This document shows positions 7,141 through 19,547 of a DNA stretch of 60,158 nt, piece by piece. Each line of letters starts with the position of its first letter. Position 1 is the first letter of the stretch. The notes under the pieces were generated by a model. That model saw only the letters and a program-made list of their open reading frames with translations, was not told the origin of the DNA and did no database searches. Location: positions 1 through 60,158 of the forward strand of contig JANJTJ010000001.1 in the NCBI GenBank assembly GCA_024711145.1, in the 5' to 3' direction. The position numbers and the translations under genes were made by a program. This stretch comes from Balneolales bacterium (GTDB lineage: Bacteria; Bacteroidota; Rhodothermia; Balneolales; HLUCCA01).

Positions 7141-8429
7141 ATGGAAATCCTCATCCTCACGGTCCTGCTCCTGGTGAACGGAGTGTTCGCCATGTACGAG
7201 ATCGCGTTGGTATCCTCGTCCAAATCCCGCCTCGAAGCCCTGGCCCAAAAAGGCAGCAGCACCGCCCGAACGGTACTGCACGTGTTGGAAGAACCTGAAA
7301 AGATGCTCTCGGCCATCCAAGTCGGCATCACCCTCATCGGCATCGTGTCGGGTGCGTACGGCGGGGTGGCCCTGGCCGACGACGTGAAACCCTTCTTCGA
7401 AGGATTCCCGGCCATGGCACCCTATGCCGGCCAATTGGCACTGGCCTCCGTCATTTCCATCATCACCTATTTCTCGTTGGTAGTGGGCGAACTGGTGCCC
7501 AAATCGGTGGCCTTGAGCGCCCCAGAGCGCATCGTACTGGCACTTACGCCCTTCATGCTCGTGCTCACCCGCATCGCCTATCCCTTCGTGTGGCTGTTGA
7601 GCGTGAGCACCAAAGGCGTGAACCGCCTCATCGGGGTGAAAGCCAGCGACGAGCGGGCCATGACCGAAGAAGAGCTCAAATTCCTGCTCCAGCAGAGTTC
7701 CGACAGCGGCGTGATCGACCAGCAGGAATCGGACCTCATCAAAGAAGTATTCCGCTTCAGCGACAAACGGGCCAGCGAGATCATGACCCATCGGAAAGAC
7801 GTGGTGTACCTCACGCCCGACATGTCGGTGGAGACCATCCTGGACATCCTCCGCCGCGAACCCTATAGCAAGTACCCGGTTTGCGAAGAAAGCATGGATG
7901 ATGTGATGGGGATCGTGACCGTGAAAGACCTGCTGCTGGCCGGCCGGTCCGAACACGGGTTCGACCTGCGCGAGCTGGCATCGCCTCCCTTGCTCATTCC
8001 CGAGAACGTATCGGCAGGCAAGGCCTTGGAGCATTTCCGCAACAAGAAGAACGGATTCGGCATCATCATCGACGAGTACGGATCCGTGCAAGGCATCCTC
8101 ACCCTGCACGACCTGGCCGAAACCCTGCTCGGCGACATCCCCGAAGAGACCGAAGAAATCGAAACCGAGATCGTTCGCCGGGCCGACGGTTCCTGGTTGG
8201 TGGACGGTTCCATGAACATCTGGGACTTCCTGGAAGAAGCCGGCATGGGCGATGCGGAAGACCTCGAGGAGGGCGATTTCAACACCGTGGGCGGGTTCGC
8301 CATGTTCAAGCTGGACAAAGTGCCCACCGAAGGCGACCTGTTCGCCTACCGGAACCTGAAATTCGAAATCGTGGACATGGACAAGAGCCGGGTGGACAAG
8401 CTCTTGGTCACCCGAACAGACCCGGACGA

Positions 8430-8433
<4 letters not shown>
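7141..8433 (+). CDS. CNNM/CorC-type transporter (DUF21, CBS pair, CorC_HlyC domain)
   Basis: The 430-residue inner-membrane protein has a DUF21 membrane region (residues 1-190, starting [34 protein letters not shown]), two CBS domains (about 200-330, with FKVPVC-like [25 protein letters not shown] and [29 protein letters not shown]), and a C-terminal CorC_HlyC domain (about 340-425, containing [22 protein letters not shown]). Family members export Mg2+ or Co2+/Na+ with ATP sensed by the CBS pair; many are mislabelled haemolysin. Its stop overlaps the metH start by four bases (ATGA), so the two are translationally coupled. A link between a metal transporter and a cobalamin/zinc enzyme is suggestive only. 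Confidence 0.93.
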
Positions 8434-12112
<3,679 letters not shown>

Positions 12113-12116
<4 letters not shown>

Positions 12117-12673
12117 CGGGGGCGCGGTGCGGGCAGCAGGGCTTCCACCGCGCTCACCAGGGCCGCGTCGGTAGGTTTCACATCGCTGCGGAAGCGGCGC
12201 ACCAGGTTGCCGTTTCCATCAATCAGGAACTTCTCGAAATTCCAACGGATCTCGCCCGTGAAATCGCGGTTGGCCGCCGAGGTCAGATGGGCGAACAGCG
12301 GATGTTGGTCGTTTCCTTTCACACTCACTTTGGAGAAGAGCGGGAAGGTGACCCCATAGTTCACCTGGCAGAATTCGGCGATCTCCTCGTCGCTGCCGGG
12401 CTCCTGTCCCATGAAATTGTTGGCCGGGAAGCCCAAGATCACCAAGCCGCGATCGCTGTATTTGGCATACAATTCCTGCAGCTCCTTGTATTGGGGCGTG
12501 TAACCGCAGCGCGAGGCCGTGTTCACTACCAGAACTACTTTGCCTTGATAGGCGGAAAGTGCGACGTCGCGGCCGCGGATGTCCTTCACGGTGAAGGTGT
12601 GCAGGCCGCCGGTGGCGGAAGGGTTGCTAAGCATGGCCGTAAGGCTCAGAATCAAGGTTGCCAGTATTTTCAT
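12113..12673 (-). CDS. Glutathione peroxidase-family thiol peroxidase, exported
   Basis: A 186-residue protein with an N-terminal signal peptide ([22 protein letters not shown]), so it probably acts in the periplasm. The catalytic tetrad is intact: peroxidatic Cys in [12 protein letters not shown], Gln in NFMGQEPGS, Trp and Asn in [13 protein letters not shown]. The Cys rather than selenocysteine and lack of the tetramer loop place it with bacterial thioredoxin-dependent GPx/BtuE-like enzymes that reduce hydroperoxides. I chose ATG 12673 since the signal peptide begins there; longer frames run into the divergent barrel gene. Three bases overlap the metH end. Confidence 0.92.
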
Positions 12674-12729
12674 CGTAATTTCTCCGGATGGATCGTTTTC
12701 ATAAGGTACTACCCGCGCGGATTCGTTCC

Positions 12730-13449
12730 ATGCGCGTGGCCGTTCTGGGGCTGATGCTCGCGGCGGCGGCACCCACCGCTTCCGCACAGATGTTTTCGGT
12801 GCCCAGCGCCCGCTCGGGCATCACCATGCCCAGCCTGCGGCTTTCTGCCGGGATCGAAGCCACGCAATGGGGTTTCTCCAGCGTACCGTCCAAGGCCGAC
12901 ATCTTCATCCAGTATGAGTTCTCGTCGCCGTTGCTGCGCCTGGAGGCCAGCCTGGAGTCGGTGAAGCTGCATGGCACCTTCGGCCGCAAGTTGGGCTCCT
13001 TGGCCATCGATTACACCGAAATCGGGGTGGAGATGGGCGACGGCATTCCGGTGTTCGCACGCGGGAACTGGGTAGTAACGGTGCCATTCCGCCTGAACAC
13101 GGTGTACACGCTGGTACGCAATTCGGTGACCGAGAACACCGCCCGCGAATTCAACCAGAACGCGGTGGCCGGCGGCACGGGCATCGGCATTTCGGGCCGC
13201 ATGGGCACGCGGGTCCGGTTCGAGGCGGAAGCGCTGGCCCGCTATGGCTATTCCTCGAACGGCTTCAACGGTACCGGCGGCGCCACCCGCATGCTCGAAG
13301 CGACCGGGCGGCTGCATGTGGACCGGTTGTTGGGCCCGGCCGGGTTGTCGGTCGGCGCCGGATACCGCTGGCGCGATTACCTGCTGGACACCGAGTCGCT
13401 GAACCACAGCCATCGGGGCACCCACCTCACCGTGGGGCTCACGTTCTGA
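12730..13449 (+). CDS. Predicted outer-membrane beta-barrel protein
   Basis: The 239-residue product has a signal peptide (MRVAVLGLMLAAAAPTASA) and then alternating polar/aromatic strands ending in HLTVGLTF, a C-terminal Phe typical of BAM substrates. No specific family is recognised. Starting at ATG 12730 gives a clean signal peptide; in-frame ATG 12688 would add 14 residues before it. It leads an apparent three-gene operon: a 99-residue unknown begins seven bases later and the PhnP-like gene follows. Nothing indicates its cargo. Confidence 0.78.
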   Translation: MRVAVLGLMLAAAAPTASAQMFSVPSARSGITMPSLRLSAGIEATQWGFSSVPSKADIFIQYEFSSPLLRLEASLESVKLHGTFGRKLGSLAIDYTEIGVEMGDGIPVFARGNWVVTVPFRLNTVYTLVRNSVTENTAREFNQNAVAGGTGIGISGRMGTRVRFEAEALARYGYSSNGFNGTGGATRMLEATGRLHVDRLLGPAGLSVGAGYRWRDYLLDTESLNHSHRGTHLTVGLTF

Positions 13450-13456
13450 GGCGGCC

Positions 13457-13756
13457 ATGAAACCCGACAAACTGTTGCCTGAATTGGAAGACCTGGTACA
13501 GCGTTTCGGCTACCGGGTGCGGCGCGAGCGGGGCAGTTTCCGCGGGTCGAGTTGCGTGTTGGAAGGCGAAAACCTCATCGTACTGAACCGGAACCAGCCG
13601 GTGGAGGTGCAGGTGGCCACGTTGGCGCGGCTGATCCGCCAGCTCGACCACGGCTCCGTGTTTGTGAAACCGGCGGTACGCCGCGAACTGGAAGCCCTGT
13701 GGGACCGGTTCGCCGGTGCCGAGGAACCGGCGTTGCCCTTCGAGGACCCGGCCTGA
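13457..13756 (+). CDS. Small conserved-looking protein of unknown function
   Basis: A 99-residue soluble protein I do not recognise. It is basic in the first third (LVQRFGYRVRRERGSF), then has the strand-rich SCVLEGENLIVLNRNQPVEVQVATLARLIRQLDH and a charged helical tail. There is no signal peptide or membrane helix. Its stop codon overlaps the start of the next gene (TGATG), so it is translationally coupled to the PhnP-like hydrolase. Short proteins of this kind with an N-terminal helix-strand motif occur in Rhodothermales beside similar hydrolases, but I cannot verify that here. Confidence 0.75.
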   Translation: MKPDKLLPELEDLVQRFGYRVRRERGSFRGSSCVLEGENLIVLNRNQPVEVQVATLARLIRQLDHGSVFVKPAVRRELEALWDRFAGAEEPALPFEDPA

Positions 13757-14541
13757 TGGTGCCCATGACCCTCACGTTCCTGGGCACGGGTACCAGCATG
13801 GGCGTACCGGTTGCCGGCGGATTCGGCCGCGAAACCCCCTCTACCGATCCACGCGACCAACGCTGGCGCACCTCGGCCTGGGTGCGCACGGCGCATACCT
13901 CCGTCGTGATCGATGCCGGCCCCGAGTTCCGTCTGCAGACCCTGAGGGCGGGTATCCGCCGCATCGACGCCCTGCTCATCACGCACGAGCATACCGACCA
14001 TGTGGGTGGCCTGGACGACCTGCGTCCCTTCAACTACACCCAACGCGCACCCATACCGGTGCTATGCCATCCGCGCACGGAAGCGCATATCCGCCGCCGG
14101 TTCGATTACATGTTCGAACCCGACAAAACCCCGGGTTCCGTGGATATGGCGTTCATGCCGGTAGGCCCGACCCGGATCGGAGACCTGGAGATCCGGCCGG
14201 TGCCGGTCATCCACGGCAATCTGGACATCCTGGGGTTCCGGATCAACGACCTGGGCTATGTGACCGATGCCTCCGAATTGGACGACGAGGCCATCGGGTT
14301 GCTCGCCGGTTGCGACACCCTGGTGCTCAACGGCCTGCGTTGGGAGCCGGAGCACCCCACGCATTTCACCATACCGCAGGCGGTGGAGGTGGCGCGCAGC
14401 ATCGGCGCCCGCCGCACCTGGCTGGTACACATGAGCACGCCGGTACGCCATGCCGACACCGACCGGCGGTTGCCCGAAGGCATCCGCCTGGCCTACGACC
14501 AACTCACGGTCAGCGTAGGTGGTCCTTCGGCGAGTCCTTGA
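13756..14541 (+). CDS. PhnP-like metallo-beta-lactamase-fold hydrolase
   Basis: A 261-residue protein opening with LTFLGTGTSMGVPVAGG, the first motif of the PhnP/COG1235 branch. The zinc ligands follow: THEHTDHVGGLDD (HxHxDH), the Asp in YVTDASELDDEA and the His in PTHFTIPQA. PhnP opens phosphoribosyl cyclic phosphates; relatives in this branch are tRNA or cyclic nucleotide phosphodiesterases, so the natural substrate is open. It may start at ATG 13756, overlapping the stop of the preceding gene, or at ATG 13765. The last 32 bases overlap the convergent manC. Confidence 0.9.
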   Translation: MVPMTLTFLGTGTSMGVPVAGGFGRETPSTDPRDQRWRTSAWVRTAHTSVVIDAGPEFRLQTLRAGIRRIDALLITHEHTDHVGGLDDLRPFNYTQRAPIPVLCHPRTEAHIRRRFDYMFEPDKTPGSVDMAFMPVGPTRIGDLEIRPVPVIHGNLDILGFRINDLGYVTDASELDDEAIGLLAGCDTLVLNGLRWEPEHPTHFTIPQAVEVARSIGARRTWLVHMSTPVRHADTDRRLPEGIRLAYDQLTVSVGGPSASP

Positions 14542-15589
14542 GGGCGTCCACCACTTTTTTGACGTCCTGAGCCGCATCCAGGCGGCAGACCATGAGGGTG
14601 TCGTCGGTTTCCACCAGGGCGATACCATCCAACCCGACCAGCGCCACAAAGCGGTCGCTGGAGGTTTTCACCAGGCAATTGGCCGAGCCGATGAACAGGG
14701 CTCCGGCGCTTCGGTCCACGTTTCCGGCCGGGTCTTTGCGGCCGAGTTCATGTACCGCCGTCCAGCTTCCCACATCGCTCCAGCCGAAATCTCCGGGTAC
14801 CACCCGCACATGGCCGGCTTTCTCCATGATGCCGTAATCGATGGAGATGGAGTTGACAGACCGGTAGAAGGTGTCGACGGCGGTGGTGAACCCGGGGTCG
14901 GCGCGGTCGGGCAGGGCCTGGGCCAGCACATGCATGTCGGGCAGGAGGCGGGCGAATTCGGCCTCCACGGTGTCGGCCCGCCAGATGAACATGCCGCTGT
15001 TCCATAGGAAATCGCCCGAAGCGAGGAACCGGAGCGCCGTGTCCAGATCGGGTTTTTCGGCGAAGGCTTTCACCCGATGGGCCGCGAAGGCCCCGCGCCG
15101 CTCGGTGGCCCGTTCGTCGGCCTGGATGTACCCGTAGCCGGTTTCGGGCCGGTGCGGGGTGATGCCGATGGTGACCAGGTCGGTGCCGGCCTCGGCTTGT
15201 TCGAACGCGGCATCCACTACGGAGAGGAATACCTCGGGCCGGGCGATGTGGTGGTCGGCCGGCAGCACCAGCATGGTGGCGTCGGCATCGCGCAGGCGCA
15301 GGATACGGGCCGCCAAAGCCACGCAGGGGGCCGTGTTTTTGGCCACCGGTTCGCCGATGATGTTCTCGGCCGGCAGATCGGGCAGCTGCTCCCGCACCAA
15401 GGCCACATAGGTCGCATTGGTGACCACCAGGATGCGGTCGGGGGTGAACCGGGACCGGATGCGGTCCACGGTCATTTGTATCATGCTCCGTTCGCCCAAC
15501 AGGTTCAGGAACTGTTTGGGCTTGGCGGAACGGCTTTCGGGCCAAAAGCGCGAACCCACGCCACCGGCCATGATAACGGCATATCTCAT
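14510..15589 (-). CDS. manC: Mannose-1-phosphate guanylyltransferase
   Basis: The enzyme makes GDP-mannose from mannose-1-phosphate and GTP for polysaccharide and glycoprotein synthesis. The 359-residue protein begins with the nucleotidyl-transferase loop MAGGVGSRFWPESRSAKPKQFLNLLG and has the ADHHI motif, EKP (FAEKPDLDTA), and the metal site FGWSDVGSW. It is the short form without a fused phosphomannose isomerase. Transcription probably starts almost at the ATG: TATCTTTG sits on the minus strand at 15594-15601, four bases before it. The 3' end runs 32 bases into the convergent hydrolase gene. Confidence 0.96.
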   Translation of the reverse strand: MRYAVIMAGGVGSRFWPESRSAKPKQFLNLLGERSMIQMTVDRIRSRFTPDRILVVTNATYVALVREQLPDLPAENIIGEPVAKNTAPCVALAARILRLRDADATMLVLPADHHIARPEVFLSVVDAAFEQAEAGTDLVTIGITPHRPETGYGYIQADERATERRGAFAAHRVKAFAEKPDLDTALRFLASGDFLWNSGMFIWRADTVEAEFARLLPDMHVLAQALPDRADPGFTTAVDTFYRSVNSISIDYGIMEKAGHVRVVPGDFGWSDVGSWTAVHELGRKDPAGNVDRSAGALFIGSANCLVKTSSDRFVALVGLDGIALVETDDTLMVCRLDAAQDVKKVVDALKDSPKDHLR

Positions 15590-15593
15590 GCCG

Positions 15594-15601
15594 CAAAGAT
15601 A
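15594..15601 (-). promoter_or_regulatory. Promoter -7 box for manC
   Basis: TATCTTTG, a perfect match to the Bacteroidota consensus TAnnTTTG, lies four bases before the manC ATG. A start site at the usual distance would give a leaderless or nearly leaderless transcript. It sits in the 15-base gap behind phoR. Confidence 0.6.
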
Positions 15602-15604
15602 GCG

Positions 15605-16657
15605 CTAGGCCTGCGCCCGATCGGCATTCGGCAGAGTAAAGGAAAACACCGAACCCTTGCCCACCTCGCTTTCAATCATCAACCGCTCCCCATGCGCTTC
15701 GATGATGTGTTTCACGATGGCCAGGCCCAATCCGGAACCGCCCTGCTCCCGCGCGCGCGATTTTTCGGTGCGGAAGAAACGCTCGGTAACCCGGTTCACA
15801 TCCTGCGGGTCTATGCCCATGCCGGTGTCGCGCACACTGATCAACAGTTTGGCCGGGTTCTTGGGGTAGGTTTTGGCACCCACGTCCACCATGCCGCCCG
15901 GTTGGTTGTACTTGATGCCGTTTTCGACCAGATTGACCAACACCTGCCGGAGGGTGACCGGATCGGCCAATACCCGGATGCCCGGATCGAACCCCGCCAC
16001 CCGGATGGTGACCTGCGCGTCGAGGGCTTTCATCTGCAGGGAATCGACCACCTCGAGCACGGCTTCCTTCAGGAAAACGGGTTCTTTGGGGGGTTTGACC
16101 TCACCCGATTCGATGCGGGCGATTTCCAACAGGTCTTCGGTGAGTTCGATGAGGCGGCTCACGTTGCGGTCGGCCCGTTCGAGGAACCGGCGGTTCACGC
16201 GGGGGTCGTCCAATGCGCCGTTGAGCAGGGTTTCTATGAAGCCCTGGATGGCGAAGATGGGGGTTTTGAGCTCGTGGGAGATGTCGCCTATGAAATCCTT
16301 GCGGTAGGTTTCGAGCCGGTTGAGACGCAACAGCTCGGTACGGATGGTTTGCGAGGTGCGGCGGGTTTCCAGCAACAGTTCGTCCACCTCGTCGCGGGGT
16401 GCGAAGGGCTCGTCGGGCGTATCGAACCGACGCTCGGCAATCTGTTGCCAGGCATCGGTGATGCGTCGGAACCGGCGCCGCAGCAGTCGCCGCGCGTGCC
16501 AATACGTGGCCGAAAACACCACCACACCCCCGATGACGGCGTATTGGGCGGCCTCGCGCAGGGGCATGGTGGCCCAGAACGCGAGCCACAACACCACGGC
16601 CGATACCGTGGCCGTAGCCGAAGCCAGCCGCAAACCGGTTTGGAAGAGTTCGCTCAT
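15605..16657 (-). CDS. PhoR-like sensor histidine kinase
   Basis: A 350-residue inner-membrane kinase. Two N-terminal hydrophobic segments span about residues 10-52, with a very short periplasmic loop, followed by a HAMP-like linker (RRFRRITDAWQQIAERRF). The dimerisation/phosphoacceptor motif is FIGDISHELKTPIFAIQGF. The ATPase domain has the N box VENGIKYNQ, DTGMGID and GSGLGLAIVKHI. There is no PAS domain, unlike E. coli PhoR, so the signal is probably sensed by the membrane segment or a partner. It overlaps the response regulator by four bases. Phosphate control is the common role of this family but no pst or phoU genes are nearby. Confidence 0.93.
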   Translation of the reverse strand: MSELFQTGLRLASATATVSAVVLWLAFWATMPLREAAQYAVIGGVVVFSATYWHARRLLRRRFRRITDAWQQIAERRFDTPDEPFAPRDEVDELLLETRRTSQTIRTELLRLNRLETYRKDFIGDISHELKTPIFAIQGFIETLLNGALDDPRVNRRFLERADRNVSRLIELTEDLLEIARIESGEVKPPKEPVFLKEAVLEVVDSLQMKALDAQVTIRVAGFDPGIRVLADPVTLRQVLVNLVENGIKYNQPGGMVDVGAKTYPKNPAKLLISVRDTGMGIDPQDVNRVTERFFRTEKSRAREQGGSGLGLAIVKHIIEAHGERLMIESEVGKGSVFSFTLPNADRAQA

Positions 16658-17337
16658 TCCCGGAACCGGTAACCGACCCCCTTCACCGTTTCGATGTATT
16701 CCTCACCCAGCTTCTCACGGATCTTTCGGATGTGGACGTCCACGGTGCGGTCGATCACGAACACGTTGCTTCCCCATACTTCGTTGAGCAGGGTCTGCCG
16801 GTCGATCACCTTGCCTTTGCGCGCGGCCAGGAACCACAACACCTCGAATTCCTTGCGGGGCAACTGGAATTCGGTGGCGCCCCGGAGAACCAGGTACCGG
16901 TCCCGGTTGATGACCAGGTCGTGCGCGAGGATCTCGTTGCCCGGCTCCACCGCCTCGCCGATGCGGCGCAGCACGGTCTTTATGCGGCTCACCAGTTTGG
17001 CGGTGCTGATGGGTTTCTGCAGGAAATCGTCGGCTCCCACATCCAACCCTTCGATCTCGGTCTCTTCGTCGGCCCGCGCGGTGAGGAACATGACGGGGGT
17101 TTTGCGCAGGTCGGTACTTTCCTTGAGCTGACGCACCACGTCGATGCCGGTCATGCGCGGCATCATGATGTCCAGAATGATGAGGTCGGGATGATGCTTC
17201 CGTGCCAGACGCAACCCTTCCTGGCCGTTCTCGGCCGTAAGGACGTTGTAGCCCTCACGCTGGAGGTTGTATTCGATGAGTTCGAGCAGGTCGGCCTCGT
17301 CGTCCACAACCAGGATGGTTTCCTTCGCCACGCCCAA
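16654..17337 (-). CDS. PhoB/OmpR-family response regulator
   Basis: The 227-residue protein has a receiver domain (ILVVDDEADLLELIEYNL with the acidic pair, phospho-Asp in DLIILDIMMPRMTG, switch Thr in MFLTARA, Lys in DDFLQKP) and a C-terminal winged helix (LPRKEFEVLWFLAARKGKVIDRQTLLNEVWG, DRTVDVHIRKIREKLGE, VKGVGYRF). It is the cognate partner of the histidine kinase with which it overlaps. The winged helix should bind direct repeats upstream of target genes; none was matched in this window. The ruvA gene upstream ends 34 bases before its start. Confidence 0.95.
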   Translation of the reverse strand: MGVAKETILVVDDEADLLELIEYNLQREGYNVLTAENGQEGLRLARKHHPDLIILDIMMPRMTGIDVVRQLKESTDLRKTPVMFLTARADEETEIEGLDVGADDFLQKPISTAKLVSRIKTVLRRIGEAVEPGNEILAHDLVINRDRYLVLRGATEFQLPRKEFEVLWFLAARKGKVIDRQTLLNEVWGSNVFVIDRTVDVHIRKIREKLGEEYIETVKGVGYRFRE

Positions 17338-17371
17338 AAGTATCTCCGGCTGGTTAAGCGAATGTTACGGT

Positions 17372-17959
17372 TCAGCGGTGCAAGAGCTGTAAGGCTTTTT
17401 TGACCAGGTCGCTTACGGGCAGGTTGTCGGCCCCTTCTTTGGCCAAGGTGGCCAAGGCTTTGTCGGCGTCGGCCCGGCGGTAGCCGAGGGCTTCGAGGGC
17501 CGATGCGGCCTCGGTGCGGGCGTCGGAACCGCCCCCGCCGGGTATGCCGGCACCGGGAGCTCCCATCTTGTCGCGCAGTTCGATGACCATGCGTTCCGCC
17601 GTCTTTTTGCCGATGCCGGGCACCCGCGAAAGTGCGGCCACGTCCTGCCGGGCGATGGCCCCGCCCAGGGCGTCGGCATCCAGACCGCTGAGGATGGTGA
17701 GCGCCGTTTTGGGACCTACGCCTTTTACCGTGATGAGCAGCTCGAACAGGCGTTTCTCGGTGGTGTCGAGGAACCCGAAGAGGCGTTGGTCGGCTTCGGT
17801 GATGTGGTGATGCACCCAGAGCCGCACGGCCTGGCCCGGCGCCGGCAGTTTTTGGGCGCAGGTGACGGTGATGCCTGCTTCGTACCCCACGCCGTGGCAA
17901 TCGATCCAGGCCCGGTCGGGGTGTTTTTCGATGAGGATGCCGTGCAGGAAGACGATCAT
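17372..17959 (-). CDS. ruvA: Holliday junction branch-migration subunit RuvA
   Basis: RuvA binds Holliday junctions and loads the RuvB motor. At 195 residues it has the N-terminal OB fold (IVFLHGILIEKHPDRAWIDCHGVGYEA), two helix-hairpin-helix motifs (ITVKGVGPKTAL, SRVPGIGKKTAERMV) and the C-terminal domain III (AASALEALGYRRADADKAL) that contacts RuvB. ATG 17959 overlaps the ruvC stop by four bases (ATGA), so ruvC-ruvA are coupled. RuvB is not in this cluster. Confidence 0.97.
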   Translation of the reverse strand: MIVFLHGILIEKHPDRAWIDCHGVGYEAGITVTCAQKLPAPGQAVRLWVHHHITEADQRLFGFLDTTEKRLFELLITVKGVGPKTALTILSGLDADALGGAIARQDVAALSRVPGIGKKTAERMVIELRDKMGAPGAGIPGGGGSDARTEAASALEALGYRRADADKALATLAKEGADNLPVSDLVKKALQLLHR

Positions 17960-18525
17960 GAGCGGATGCGTTCGGGGTTGTCGGCGGCGAAGCGGGCCCA
18001 GGCGTCGCCGCGGCGGCGGGTGGAACGGTCGCGTTCGGTCACGGAGCCGGCGCCACCGCGCTGCAGGTGGCACCAGGCCACGGCGAGCGCATCGCTGGCG
18101 TCGCGGGGCAGGTCGCCGTGGTCGTAGCGGAGCACGTGGCCTACCATGCGTGCCACCTGCTCCTTGCCGGCGTTGCCCAAACCGGTGATGGACTTCTTGA
18201 CCATTTTGGGCAGATACTCGGTGACGGGCAAGCCGGCGTTCGCGGCGGCCAGGATGGCCGCCGCCTGGGCCCGCCCCAGCTTGAGCAGGGCGGTGGGGTC
18301 TTTGCCATAGACGGGCGTCTCCACGGCGCAGGCCGTGGGCCGGAAGGCCGCCACCAGGGCCTGCACTTCGCGGTAGATCTCCTGGATGCGGACGGCGTGG
18401 TCGGCATGGCTCAGGCGCAAGACCGAACAATGCTCCACCCGGTAGCCGTCCGGTCCGCGCACCACCACGGCCAGGCCGGTCACGCGCGAGCCGGGGTCTA
18501 TCCCCAGCACGCGTTCTTCATCCAT
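17956..18525 (-). CDS. ruvC: Holliday junction resolvase RuvC
   Basis: RuvC cuts Holliday junctions after RuvAB migration. The 189-residue protein opens with RVLGIDPGSRVTGLAVV (first catalytic Asp), has the CAVETPVYGKDPTALLKLGRAQ segment (Glu) and ends the fold with VARMVGHVLRYDHGDLPRDASDALAVAWCHLQ (Asp pair). The C-terminal 30 residues are longer and Arg-rich compared with E. coli (173 residues). Its start overlaps the end of fabI by eight bases, so fabI-ruvC-ruvA form one transcription unit. Confidence 0.97.
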   Translation of the reverse strand: MDEERVLGIDPGSRVTGLAVVVRGPDGYRVEHCSVLRLSHADHAVRIQEIYREVQALVAAFRPTACAVETPVYGKDPTALLKLGRAQAAAILAAANAGLPVTEYLPKMVKKSITGLGNAGKEQVARMVGHVLRYDHGDLPRDASDALAVAWCHLQRGGAGSVTERDRSTRRRGDAWARFAADNPERIRS

Positions 18526-19369
18526 TTCCGTTGTCGGCGCTGCGCGCGGCGTCGAGCGCGGCCAGGTCGTTCATCAACTCTTCGGAAATGCCGTTGCTGG
18601 AGAACCCGCCATCGTGGAACAGGTTCTGCATGGTCACCTTGCGGGTGAGGTCGGAGAACAGGGTGATGCAGTAATCGGCGCAGTCGTCGGCCGAGGGGTT
18701 GCCCAGTGGCGAGAGCTTTTCGGCGAAATCGAACATGCCGTCGAAGCCTTTGATGCCGCTGCCGGCGGAGGTCTTGGTGGGCCCCTGCGAAACGGTGTTC
18801 ACACGGATGCCCCTGGCCCCCAAGCGCGAACCGTAGTTGCGTGCGATGCTTTCCAACAAGGCCTTGGCATCGTTCATGTCGGAATATTTCGAGAAGATGC
18901 GCTGGGCGCCGATGTAGCTGAGGGCCACCACGGACCCGCCGTCGGCGATCATGTCGTGCACGTAGTGGGCATGGTGCAACACGCGGTGCAGGGAGATGGC
19001 CGAGATGTCGAGCGTCTGATGGAACCAGTCGTAATCGATGTCTTCGTAGGGTTTCTTCTTGCGGATGTTGGGCGACATGCCGATCGCGTGCAGGATGAAA
19101 TCGACCTTGCCGAACCGGTCTTTCACCTGCCGCAGGAGGGCATCCACCTCTTCGTCTTTCGAGACGTCGCAGGGAATGATGGGTGCACCCGTGGCTTCTC
19201 CCAGGGCGTTGAGTTCGCCCATGCGCAGGGCGATGGGGGCGTTGGAGAGTACGAACTCGGCCCCTTCGCGGTGGCAGGCCAGTGCGACCCGCCATGCGAT
19301 GGAGCGCTCATCCAGGGCGCCGAAAATGATGCCTTTTTTGCCTGTGAGAAGACCGTGACCGGTGGACAT
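18518..19369 (-). CDS. fabI: Enoyl-[acyl-carrier-protein] reductase (FabI type)
   Basis: FabI reduces trans-2-enoyl-ACP with NADH in the last step of each fatty-acid elongation cycle. The 283-residue protein has the FabI variant of the Rossmann loop (GKKGIIFGALDERSIAWRVAL), the motif HAIGMSPN, and the catalytic Tyr and Lys as KYSDMNDAKALLESIAR (Y-x6-K). The ending DDCADYCITLFSDLTRKVTMQNLFHDGGF is typical. I chose ATG 19369; in-frame ATG 19435 would add a non-homologous leader. A possible minus-strand -7 box TATCCTTG lies at 19406-19413. It heads the unit with ruvC and ruvA. Confidence 0.96.
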   Translation of the reverse strand: MSTGHGLLTGKKGIIFGALDERSIAWRVALACHREGAEFVLSNAPIALRMGELNALGEATGAPIIPCDVSKDEEVDALLRQVKDRFGKVDFILHAIGMSPNIRKKKPYEDIDYDWFHQTLDISAISLHRVLHHAHYVHDMIADGGSVVALSYIGAQRIFSKYSDMNDAKALLESIARNYGSRLGARGIRVNTVSQGPTKTSAGSGIKGFDGMFDFAEKLSPLGNPSADDCADYCITLFSDLTRKVTMQNLFHDGGFSSNGISEELMNDLAALDAARSADNGNG

Positions 19370-19448
19370 GACTGTGGGAGCTAATGTGGTACTGATGGTT
19401 CCGAACAAGGATAGGGAGGCGGAAGGCATTTTCACAAACCCCGCTGTT

Positions 19449-19480
19449 GTTGATAAGCGGTTGATAAAGCGGTATCTTTG
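19449..19480 (+). promoter_or_regulatory. Promoter of ffh
   Basis: TATCTTTG (19473-19480) matches the Bacteroidota -7 box, with a TTG-containing -33 region at 19449-19451, 21 bases upstream. Two near-copies of TTGATAA(A)GCGG lie between. It precedes ffh by 67 bases in a region with no other gene. Confidence 0.65.
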
Positions 19481-19547
19481 GCGTCTGCCTGCCGTTCGCG
19501 GCGGGCTGTTTGTCCCTGATTATTCGTAATCAACCTCAAACCGAACC